Shown: positions 8,446 to 20,400 of the stretch, in pieces | How positions within the stretch are numbered: the stretch's first letter is position 1 | Layout: every line of letters starts with the position of its first letter | Source: Leptasterias polaris | Taxonomy: Eukaryota; Echinodermata; Asteroidea; Forcipulatida; Asteriidae | Direction: 5' to 3' | Length of the DNA: 64,000 nucleotides | NCBI GenBank assembly: GCA_037783415.1 | Contig: JAZGTN010000035.1 | Location: 4,588,001-4,652,000, forward strand | Made by a program: the position numbers and the translations under genes | The notes under the pieces: model-generated | Told to the model about the DNA's origin: nothing | What the model saw: only the letters and a program-made list of their open reading frames with translations | The model's database searches: none

Positions 8446-11400
8446 CTAAGACAAGAGAAATGCAAAAAAAGGAAACAATCATAAAACAGAATGAAAATTT
8501 AAAATGAAAAATTTTGGATTTTACAGCAACTTTGAAACTGCTATTTCTCCTGTGCAACTCTTAAGAGAACCGGTGCTTGGTTAGATGGGTTACTGTGCCG
8601 ATGAGTGAAGATTAGAGATCCTTCCATTGTGAGTTATCTTACTTTCACTCTTGAAGATGTCCCCATCCCGCCAAGACTTGCCGCTTCACTCGCTTCATTT
8701 GAGTCATCCTCGGTTTCCGTCACTCTGCTTGAGAAGTCTTCGTCCATCGAAAACATCGCCCCTTGACTGGACCTACTCGATTCATCTTGGCAAGAAATTT
8801 TCTCATTACTGTTGGAGAAAATGTCTTCTTCGGGCCAAGACGAAGCACCCTTAGAGGTGACCTCTAAAGAATGATTTTTAACATCCCCTGCGAAGATGTC
8901 TTCCTCCGGACAAGACGATGCATTCTCTTCGGGCTTATTGCCAGCGCCTTGTTCTGATTGCTTCTTGGTGCCACTTGTGAAGAAGTCGTCGATTAACCAG
9001 GAAAATGCATCACTGCTAGCTTTATTTGAGCTACCCTGTTGAAAGTTTTAAACCACTTTACTTCATACAACAAGAATCCTCCGAGAAACATATCCAATCG
9101 TTTCAAATGAAGGTTTGAAAGAACCCAGAAGAATCTTATGATTCAAAGACAAAAATTGCAACAGGAAAGTGGAGTATAAGAAGAATTCAATATAACACAA
9201 ATAAATTAATTCAATTAAAAGAAAAATTGATCTTTAATGACCAGCTTGAACAAAAACGGCAACATGTGGTCTTTGCTGAAATTCATTAAAAATGTTTTCA
9301 ATAAATCACATTAAAATTGAAAAAAAAAAAATTCATTTTGAATAACCTTCACTTGTGTTTTTCAAAAAGATTTGCGAAAAGCCCCTTTACGTCATCACCT
9401 ATGTTAAATTATTTGTGGGAGCTCTGTTTTGCATAGCCTCTTTGTTGCAAAATGTAGGTATAACAAAGCAAACTCCCACACATGACGTCAAAGTATTATC
9501 ATTTTGACGCATGACGTCAATGGCAGAAGTGTAGCTTGCTTTCCAAAACCATGAGTTTGTTGCCTTGTTTTTTAGTCGACAATTACAAAAAAGTGTAAAA
9601 ATATGAAAATTCAATTTTAGTGATAAACAAACACATTATAAACGGTTTAAATAGCGTTTCCATTGAAAGATTTTCCCTCACGTAGCTGTTTAAAAAAAGA
9701 GGCATCTTTGAACAACCGAGGCCCTCAGATATATCAGAGAAGGTAAAAAATATTGAAGATTTATGCTGACAGCAGAAGCAAGAGAAGTACAAATTAAAAT
9801 AAAAAAATGAAAGGGCAAAAGAGAGTTGAGATTAACTAACCTTGGCTGAGCCAAAATCAGCAAAACTTGCAAAAGGATCAGCAGCACCACCCTCCTTGGC
9901 ATTAGTGGAAGTAGGAGCGGCAAAACCAGCAAATGGATCGCCCCCGAATGGGTCGCTTGACGAGGTCTTGGAAGCAAATGGATCAGGCTTTGAATCCCCA
10001 CCAAACGCAGCGAAAGCATCGACGTTACTGACGGAGGCGGTTGTAGTACTGGATACCGATGAAGACGTGGAAGCTTTTGACGTGTTGGCTTTACTCTTCT
10101 TAGGGGGTAAGGCCGGCGTCTCTTCTTTAAAGTTAAACGTGTCACCCGCAAATCCATCTTTACCAGAGTTCTGATCGAGAAATTAGATTCATAAATATTA
10201 GTTATTAAAGGTAGGGGAATAGATTGGTAAATACTCCAAAAGTTAATGACCACAAAAGCTTACTTGGTGAGAAGCACTGCAGCTGTTGACAGTATACACT
10301 ATTTTGAGAAAGGATTCCCTTCGAAGTAATTTTTTCTGGATAATTGCTCACCACAAAACATTCAAATCCGAGAAACGATTCATGCATGAATTATTTCTCA
10401 GATTTCCGAGGGTTGGTGTATGTTCGCGAATTCTGCGGCCAGAGATGCGGTTGATACCCGCTGTCACCTTTCTAAACGTGGATAGATGCGACATTCTAAA
10501 TGATAATACACAGACGATTAATGCTGTTTCCTCAACGAGTAGACACAGTATTCAGCTGAAACTTTCACATGTGACTTTTATTGTATCTTCCTTTATCATT
10601 TTGCCGATAAGTCAGCACTACGTTGATAAAAAACCAATCTCTGACCCTACATTTAAACCTTTAAAAAACCAACTTTTGTGTGATTCTACTAAAAAATGTT
10701 TTCGACAGATATTGGTACCATGAGAGAACCTCAAAGAAAATTGTCCGAGATATTTGATACAAACAAAGTCTCACCGTCATAAAAGCATCTGCTGGAAAGG
10801 ACTCCCCTCCAAATGGATCGATCGACCCGAACGCTGCAATCACAAACACAGGTCAAAGGTTATAATGTATCTATCAAAACTAGTAAACTGCTTTACCGTC
10901 TTGCCCCCCAAAACAACTTAAGAGAGATTCTACATTCTAAACCCTGGCTCATGTAATTTGGTTGCCACTCTCCACTTGAGAAGGAACACCAACATTACAC
11001 ATGCTTAATTCATCAGCTACACAACATTGATAAGTCTCTTAGACCCTCCTCTCACACAACCAACCCCATACCTCACAATGCCACAACGGGCATTTTGAGG
11101 CACACACTTGCTGATGTAGAGAGTAGAGCCACAGCCCAAAGTGCTTCAATGAGAGTGGTAAACTGGAAAAGGCACCAGCCGAGCTTAAGTGCAACATACA
11201 TAAGGCTACTTTTGGTGGAGATAACGTTCGCACACCTGGTCAGTACCAACTGTGGCAATCTGTGGCATTGATTGATCACACATTCAAATGAAAGTGCAGT
11301 GTAGCATGGATTAGTTCACCGTAATGTGCACAGCATATGTGAGATTTTGAGGCATCTTGGAGTATGCACCTAGAAGAGGGTTAGGTAAACCAGGGGCGTG

Positions 11401-14400
11401 TTTTGGCAACCATGATCGGAAACAAGTTTCTGACGTAAAATTCATTGACCGAAACAATTTCCGAGAGCTACGCGAAAACGGCTCGGTAAACAGAAACAGT
11501 TTGTGACGTAGGTACATCTCTTGAAAATTCACGTTCTTAAAATATACAGCCTTCATTTTATTTTCAAGTAGTGGAACTTAGTCCTTGTAATTTTATCAAC
11601 ATTATTGAACTGTTATGCTCCAGAGTATTTCATTTTAAAAAGAATTTCATTGACATTTTTTTGTAGTTTTTAGAGTCCGCCATCTTGAAACCAAGCCTAT
11701 AACCGAGCCAACAACTTGGTTACGGTTTGGCCAGTACAGCCGCGTCATCGGGGTTCAACTGAACACGCGAAAACACTCAACCAATGACCGAAGCTCAAAC
11801 TTATTTCTGGCTGGGGCCGCCAAAACGCACCCCAGGAAGCAGTGTACAATGATAGTAAAATCTCACCGTCAGTCTTTGTGCTTCCTCCTGCCTTAAAGGG
11901 ATCATCGCTCTTAAACAGATTCTCAGCTCCTCCTCCAGGTGTTGACGAAGATGCGAACGGATCATCAGTGGATGTCTTCGAAGCAAATGGGTCGCCACCT
12001 TTGAAGGGATCAGCGTTCACATCACTGAAGGGGTCAGGGGTCACTTTCGAGTTGAACGGATCGGAAGATGTACTTGGAAAGGGGTCAGACGAGGTTGAAT
12101 TTGTGAAGGGGTCAGGGGTCGTTGTGTTTTTGAAGGGGTCAGGGGTTGACGAATCCTGGAAGGGGTCGGGGGTTGTTGATTTGTTGAAGGGGTCGGGGGT
12201 TGTTGATTTGTTGAAGGGGTCGGGGGTTGTTGATTTGTTGAAGGGGTCGGGGGTCGTTGAATCCTTGAAGGGGTCGGGGGTTGTTGATTTGTTGAAGGGG
12301 TCGGGGGTCGTTGAATCCTTGAAGGGGTCGGGGGTTGTTGAGTTTTTAAAGGGGTCAGCACCGAACGGATCTGAAGAGAAGCCATCAGTCTTAAATGGAT
12401 CTGTGAATGGAACAAACATTGGGATTCAGAGCTATATTAAAACACAGATGACTTGTTGAAGCAAACATCTTCTAGTCAAAGCTCAGTGCAGCGGCCATCC
12501 AAAATGCTGGTCAAAGTTAACTGAGTCAAGTAAAAAGAACAAGTATCAGAGCCATTTGACCTGCTGGCCCAACCCTATCATCAGGGGTGAGAGTCATTGC
12601 TCACAAAAAGTCTGAAACTGGGATCCAGATCTTTGGAGAAATATTGAAAGGATGGCATTCCAACCATATGATAACACCTGGATTTAAAGATTCCAATGAG
12701 CTTTTGGGAACAGCATCTTCAGCTTTAAAGAAGTAGATCAAAGAAGACGACTTATTTCATTTGGAGAAAAATACAACATTTTTGGTTTACCAGGCAGACT
12801 TTTAAAAGTCTGAGTTCAGATAAATGTCTGAAATTTCTCATCCCTCTATAAGCCTCTTAGTGATATGTCCGTCCTTGACTCTGACCAGAACTCAATTTCA
12901 TAGAGCTGCTCAAGCAGGAAAACTGCTTAACCATTTTCTGCTTAGCAGAAATGAACAGGATACCAGTCACAAATTGTACATGTGACATGGTAGTTAAGCT
13001 GGTAACCTTATTCTGGTAAGCATAATTTTGGTTGTGCTTAGCTACATTTTGTGCTTAAGCAGCTCTATGAAATAGAGCCCAGAGAGTCAGTCCTGCGCTT
13101 ATTGCTTACCGTCTTTAAAAGGATCGTGAGATTGAAACGGGTCACTCGATGATGCATCAGCAAAATTAGCAAACGGGTCTCGACCTTTGAACGGATCCTC
13201 CTAGATGGATGAACAAAAGATTCAGAATCAATCTCAAACAAGAAAACCAGTCTTTCATTCTAACTCGTAAAATATTAATTTGGTTCAATACGGTGTTAGG
13301 AAGTAGAGTAGTCTGGCGAAAACGGTGCAATGACTGCTACTGTGTGTGATGAGGGCTGCCAAAAGCAATCAGTATCGAAACATAATGTACAAGAAAGGTT
13401 TACAATATTTATGGCTGTGTTAAATGATGTATGAAGTAAACTAGGATTAGTCTCAAACCATTAGTCGTGCATCAGTGCCGATTTCTATTAGTGGTGGTTT
13501 ACTAAGGGGCACATGTCAGTTGCGGTCATCTTGGATTCCTGTGAAATTTGCTGTACTCTACTTAAAGGTGTTATACAGGATTGGTAGAGCTGACAAAATA
13601 AGTTGCAGATAATGTTCATGTTTTGTGCGATCAACCGTGTATAATTAAATAACAAACCTGCGAAAATTGGGGATGGAGAAAATTGTGTGCGTCAGGAGAA
13701 AATATTGACAAACCATGCACAATGTTCAGCATGTAAAACACAATGCCCTTAATTTTGGTTGTAAAGACTGAAATCAGCTGTTCCTTTTTGTTTGTTAAGG
13801 TTTTCAGATAGTTTTCTCAAATATGACTTCATTTCAGAGGAAAATACTTCACAGAAAAAATGGTTTTAGTATGAACTTCATAATCAGTAAGCTTTCAGAC
13901 TGAAATGAAACAATATTTTTTGTCCTAAAAAAATCCTGCATAATATCTTAAAGGCAGGACTTCATTTCAGAGGGAAATATTTCACAAACCAAATGGTTCT
14001 AGTATGAGCTTTACAACCAGTTTAAGCTTTTAGACTGAAATTAAACAATGTTTTTTATCCTTACCAATCCTGTATAATATCTGTGAACATTTACGCAGAA
14101 ATGAGCAAGATACCAGTGACAAATTGTACATGTGACATGGTAGTTTGGCTGGTAATCTTAATCTGGTAAGCATAATTTTGTTGTGCTTAGCTACTTTTTG
14201 TGCTTAAGCAGCTCTATGAAAATTTGATCCTGTTCATTCAGCTCAAAACAAAGGCAGCCGGTGGGCCCCTCGCAATGAAACAATCAATGCAGCTGTTCTC
14301 TTCTCATAGCCTTCCCATGCCCGTCCTAATTCTACAACGAAAAACACCTGGGGCCCAATTTCATACAGCTGCTTAATCACGAAAAGTAGCTAAGCACAAC

Positions 14401-17400
14401 AAAATTATGCTTAGCAAAATAAGGTAACCAGCAAAAATTCCATGTCACATGTACTATTTGTGACTGGTATCCTGCTCATTTGTGGTTAGCAGGAAATTGT
14501 TAAGCAATATTTTCTGCTTAAGCAGCTCTATGAAATTGGGCCCCGTTTCCGTAATGGAGCAGTCCCCTGACCTACCTTAAACTCTTCATCAGTTTGTCTC
14601 AGCTCTGAGCTTACACTAAATCCACTAACACTACTCACGGGACTATTACCAGCCTAATCGAAATGGAGATAAAATGATCATAGCATCACTACAGCATGGG
14701 TTATTGCTACAATGGTCTACATGCGGTTGTGTATGAGGCGCCAAGTGTAAATTTATTATTTTACGCAATTATTTAAAAATAATTCATTATATAATATATA
14801 ATTCATTATTTAACCATTATTTAAATTTTAAATAATAAATTTACACTTGGCACCTCATAGTTGTGAGACATGAGGACATGGTCAAAGAAGCAGCCAACTC
14901 TATGCTTTTATTTTTTATTTTTTGGCTGCTTTGGATTGTCGGCTGTTTTGATGCTGCATGCCAATTGTCTTTGCCTTAATAATCCTTTCAAGAGACCACA
15001 GCAGGAACAAGCGGCTTGGACCAAAATGCCGATAGCGGCCACAAACAGCAGCAAGGTGTGACCTACTTTCACTCAAACAAGATGGTAAAAGAAAAGGTCA
15101 TGTGACTCCCAAATTGAGAGTTTTCCACATTAACATGGAATCTACAATTCTAAAACAAAACCATATATTTCTGGGGTTTCCTGAAAATACCGAGTCAGAA
15201 AATCAACCAGATTAGCATTCATTAGTTTTTGTTTTACCCTTGCACCGATGTGTGTTATGCACTGTATACTCAATACTTTCCCCCGAGTTCTGTGAAGAAA
15301 AAAAACTCCGGAAAGTACTGAGAATACAGCACTTAACACACATCGGTGTAAGGGTAAAACAAAAAAACAAATTATTCTGGGCGTATGATGATGATTATAC
15401 AGAAATTAAATTTCTCTAAAGGGTTAAAGCATGGCTGAAGGAACCTCAGTTAAAGCTAAAGCCTAAACATAAGCTTTTGGAAAACTTCAATGATCAGAGC
15501 TAATTGGGAAATTAAATTGCTTAGAAAATGATGGAAATGTATATGTGGTTATGTTCCAGATTCAAACGGTCCTTCCATGATTGAGTTTGTTGAACCTATC
15601 TGCATTTGCATGGTTAGCAAGCTTTTATTTGCAATCTGTCTTTTTTTTTGCGAAGTTAGTTTTCAGCATGCCATTTTTTATTTTTTTGTAGGATTTTGCT
15701 TTTTTTGAAGCTAGTGTCTTGTTGAACTAGCCAAGTTAGCTGGCTGTGATGGCCATTGATAGTTTTGCTTTTAACCCACCCAAAACAAATATTGACTGTT
15801 TTTACTTGTGCTGTGGTTAAAACTACGGCTGTTTTTAAAACCATGCTTTGGGCTTGGGCTTCGGCCCCATTAGTTATTAAGAAAACCACATAGAAGACTG
15901 ACTGGGTAAATTTTGAACAATTTTGGGTTGAACAAAAAAGAAAAATTACACAGTCAGTTTCCCATGTGGTTTATAACTTGATATTTGAAGAAACAAAAAG
16001 TTGCATCCCCTTTAAGGTGATCCCCTGGCTGCAGTTCCCCGGCTTGTATTGTAAACTTGGGTGTGATCCCTGGCTACACAGCACCAAATATTAGTATGGC
16101 TTCTGACCGGCACCCCTGAACAAAGATATTGCCAAATTAGGTCGGTCTGCTCATTCTGACTTACCGTTGCTCTGTTACTGAATGAATCTGTGTCTGTGGA
16201 CGGTAATCTATTATGATGAAGTATGCCAAGATCTTCGTGTCCTAGTGGTACACTGCCCTGGTTGTTATTGGCGTGAGGTGTCAGGCCAGCTAAAGGCTGC
16301 TCATACTGTAGGATCTGACCGTTTAGTTTGTTCTTACTCTCCACTAGACTCTTCAGTTTGGTTTGCAGCTATACACAACAAAAATTGAAACGAGAGATTA
16401 CATAAAAATTAATGCATTGATGATAATAACAATAATAATAATAATTTGGGAGGCTCATCATCCTTACTCGCAGCTGGGAAGCTGAATTGCGAAGGACGCA
16501 GCTACATACAATGTGTTCGGGCTGCAAGCATTTAGGGACGCTTCTGCAGCCTTCAACATCAACCCATGTGACCATGGAGCGCAGCCAGAGATGGAAAGTG
16601 TTTGATGTTATGCAGTAGTCCCAGTAAAGCTTGTAATTGGAAACATAGTTCATTATGTGCCTTGAAGATCAGAAGGCTGTACAACCTTTTTTCCAGTCAC
16701 ACAAAGTACAACTTTTTGCCTCAGCAGAAGGTCACAAGCAATAAAGTGGTATTTTCCCCCCCAAAAGTAGGGTATGACTGTTGTATGTTTGTTCCAAAAC
16801 GTAGTCCCGAGACATGTTTTTCATTCTTATGTGGAATTTAACTTTCCTGCAATGACTTATAAATGGCAGGAAATGAAAACAATTTCACACTCAGTTTTCT
16901 TGAAACACAATTTTGGACAGTAATTGCTGACAATCATTTTCTTCCAGCATTATTACGACGAAGTCGGCGTAGTTAAAAAAAAGCAGACAAACATGTCGTT
17001 GATAAAAAATATTGCTTCACTGTTCCCTACAGCACATCACACAAGGAAGGTATATCAATTGACCTAGTACCAGCGTAATTACAACCTTGAACCCAGGGCT
17101 ATTTCCAACACTATACAAGGTGCTGAAAATTACTAACAGTTGGAACGATGTATCCCGCAGGGTACATCAATCATGTCCCCAAGTGTCTTTGTATCACATC
17201 ACGTGATTGGTTCTCGACAAATAAAAATTTGCAATCTACTACCGTGGTATAACAACAGTTTTTTGAGTACCTGTTGCAGTTCCTGTTCCACTCCTTTAGT
17301 AGACTGTACCACTAAGTCCAGGTGCGTCTTCCCTGATTCTAACTGTTGCTCTAACTGAACCTCTTCTTGTCTCAGTGTGTTCAATTCCACACGAGCTGAA

Positions 17401-20400
17401 TTTAACTCCTCTTCCTGAGCCTGTTAAGACAAACAAAACACAAATGGTTATTTGAGATCCAGGGTTCTCCGCGGGTTTTTTTCCCAAAACTATGGGGCAT
17501 TCTGGACCCGAGTTTTTGAAGTTTTCCCTAAGCAGCCTGAATTGGAATGAGGTCCTCGGAATATTTTTTACATGGTGTTTATCTTTGGGTTTGAAAAGCC
17601 CTACTGTGCAATCTGGGGCATTCTAGATAGTGTTATCATGATGATTTTTGTGAATTTGATCTTGTGTCTATTATTATTTGTTGCGTTTCGATGCAATTTG
17701 CATTTATCGATCTGCAGTTCGTGCATATCAGCCCGATACGCTAGCTTGCGCATGTGCATTCGCTAGCTTTGAACAGCTGAGAAACCAGTAACAGGGACAT
17801 CACCAGGGTCTAATTTCTTGGCTCTACTTACTGCGGAATTCTGCACCTACATAGTTCTATGGGCTGTGGGCGCAGAATTCTTAAGCAGAGCCATGAAATT
17901 GGGCTCTGATTAGACTTGATTCAAGTCCCTTTCTCGTGCGAGGTTCCTAACGTAACGCGCCAGCATGCGCATGCAGCCACAGAATACCAGTGCGCCCTCA
18001 CCGACAAAATGTAGTTATTTATGCGGTGGCGATCAAGGGACTTGACGGGGTCGTTTCCTACTCCACGCATTTGAATAGAAAAATCTCCCCAAATGGGGAG
18101 ATGTACAAATCCAATGGGAGCGTGGAAGTGCCGCCCCTTTCATTTAGTATTCATCTTGCTTTGTGACGTTTGTATCATGTATCTATGGACGTAAGCATCT
18201 CCAGAATGGCTGCCGGGCGGAAGAGGGAGGTGGGTGTTTTAAGTCGCTGAATTGCATTTGTCAACAATTCAAAGTATGCATTTGCAAACAATACCAATCC
18301 CAATGTATACGTAATATTAACTTGAATTCAAATAAATTTGTAGTTTTTATATATATTCATGCATTTCGATCCTCGACAAAGTACTTTACCACCCCCGCAA
18401 ATAAAAAAATCAACGAGTCTTCTTTTTGAACGCGTTTGATTGGACAACAAGTAATGCGCCATAACTTTGCATATTCGTAAGTGAATAAATTTACATATCA
18501 GGCAACTGCGGGTTCGTCAAGTCCCTGTCCCGCGCGCGGAACAGGTTGGGGAATGCAGAGCGCAAAATAATAGTTTTCTGACGATGAGGCAAGGAAGGGC
18601 CTTGCACGGGATTAACAGGTTGGGGAATGCAGAGCGCAAAATAATAGTTTTCTGACGATGAGGCAAGGAAGGGCCTTGCACGGGATTGGGACTTGAGTCA
18701 AGTCTAGGCTCTGATCAGCTGAAAAATTGCATGTTTGAAGTTTCTTTCCCACAGTCCTCAAATGGGAATCATTTCGGTGTACAGAGTCACCATGAACTGC
18801 AACCCCTTCTAGCAACATCATGGTTAGCCTAATCTTTTAATCTCTACATTAATCCCATACCTTCCATCAGGCTAGTCTTCCTGTGAGCTAATTTAATTAT
18901 TCATTTTATCCTCATCTTGTGATTCTTGGCACTGTTGTTTATACTCTGATCGTAATCTTTTAATCTCTACATTAATCCCCTACCTTCAGGCTAGTCTCCT
19001 GCGAGCTAATCTGATTCTTGAGATTATCTACATCTTGTTGGGTTTCTTGGCACTGTTGTTTAACCTCAGCTAATAATGCTTCCAGCTTGGTGCGCTGTTG
19101 ATCTAACTCCCCTAATCTTTTTTCAGCGTCTGCTTTTTGCGTTTCTAGTTGCCTCGTTTGCAATGTGGATTTTTCCAATTCACTTTGAAGTCCCTTGAAT
19201 ATTAAAGAGAAAAACTATTATCAGCAAACACAAAAATATTACCCAACCATAACAAAAGTGTCTTGTTGTCACTTTGTTAAAACAATTTTGGGTTGAACAA
19301 AGAAAAATTGACTAGAGCGGGATTTGAACCTGCGACCTCCGGAGTAACAACCCGGCACTCTATCAACTGAGCTATCTAGTCCTATGTTGGCAGTCTCCCT
19401 ATTTTGTCAATATCTTTGTTCAGGGGTGCCAGTCAGAAGCCATTCAACCTGTAACTGCCGTATAGCCAGGAATCACACCCAAGTTTACGATACAACCTGG
19501 GAAGTATCAGGAGTGGCATCACATTATGGGGATGCAACTTTCCAATTCAAACATCCAGTAATAAATTACTAGGAAAACTGACCGAGTAAATTTCTTTGTT
19601 CAACCCAAAATTAACACAAATTTACCCAGTCAGTTTCCCTTATAATTTATTACTTAATATTTCTCCTGAAGACGAATAAAGTATACTGTTTGAAACGTCG
19701 AGACCACACCAGCTCTTTTCAGAGCCAACACTCCTCCCAAAAGAGATTTACAACTGGTTGTACTGGCAAGATTACTACTTATAGTTATTTCTTATTTTCC
19801 ACACCATGCAAAGCTTCAAACACCACTTACTTGATATTTGTTCAAACAAATCTGTGACATTTCGACCTGTTTTAAGCTTGTGCAAAAGCGCATCAACAGC
19901 GCCCTCTCCTGATTGCTCCTTACCTGAACTTCAAGCGTCTTCATCTTGACATGTTCTTCTTTGGTTCTAATATCAATCTGTAGCTGTCCTTTCTCTTTGC
20001 TCAAACTCTCTATTTCTTTACTGATTGCATCTAATTCTTTAATTGCCGAGAAATCGCCAGCAGCTAAACCAGCTGAAATATCCTACAAAGAAAATGAAAA
20101 AAAAATGGGACCAACTTTATTTATTATGTGAAAATTCCTGACAACTGGTTTACAGGCCTGGGTTTCTCCTTATTATAGACCCAGAACTCCACACTGTTAC
20201 CATTCAAAAGGTTTACAGACTCTCTGCATCACCAGAATTACAAAGCTACAAGTTTGGACAAAATGTGGGCAGTTTCTTTTTCCCTTTGGTGACTGCTTTT
20301 CTTCTGTTGAGAAAATTTGAAGGCTCAAGGGGGCTTTGAGAAAATCTTCAAATCAAGAAAAAGTCCTGAGAAATCACACGCCAGGGTATTTTGGCTGCTA

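Noticed and set aside
9842..10174. 110-codon plus-strand ORF
   Set aside because: Shadow of EPS15 exon 19 on the opposite strand, with matching boundaries and no homology of its own.
11842..12459. 205-codon plus-strand ORF rich in KGSGVV repeats
   Set aside because: It is the exact antisense of the EPS15 DPF minisatellite exon. The 27-bp period keeps the opposite strand open; the minus frame has the splice sites and family match.
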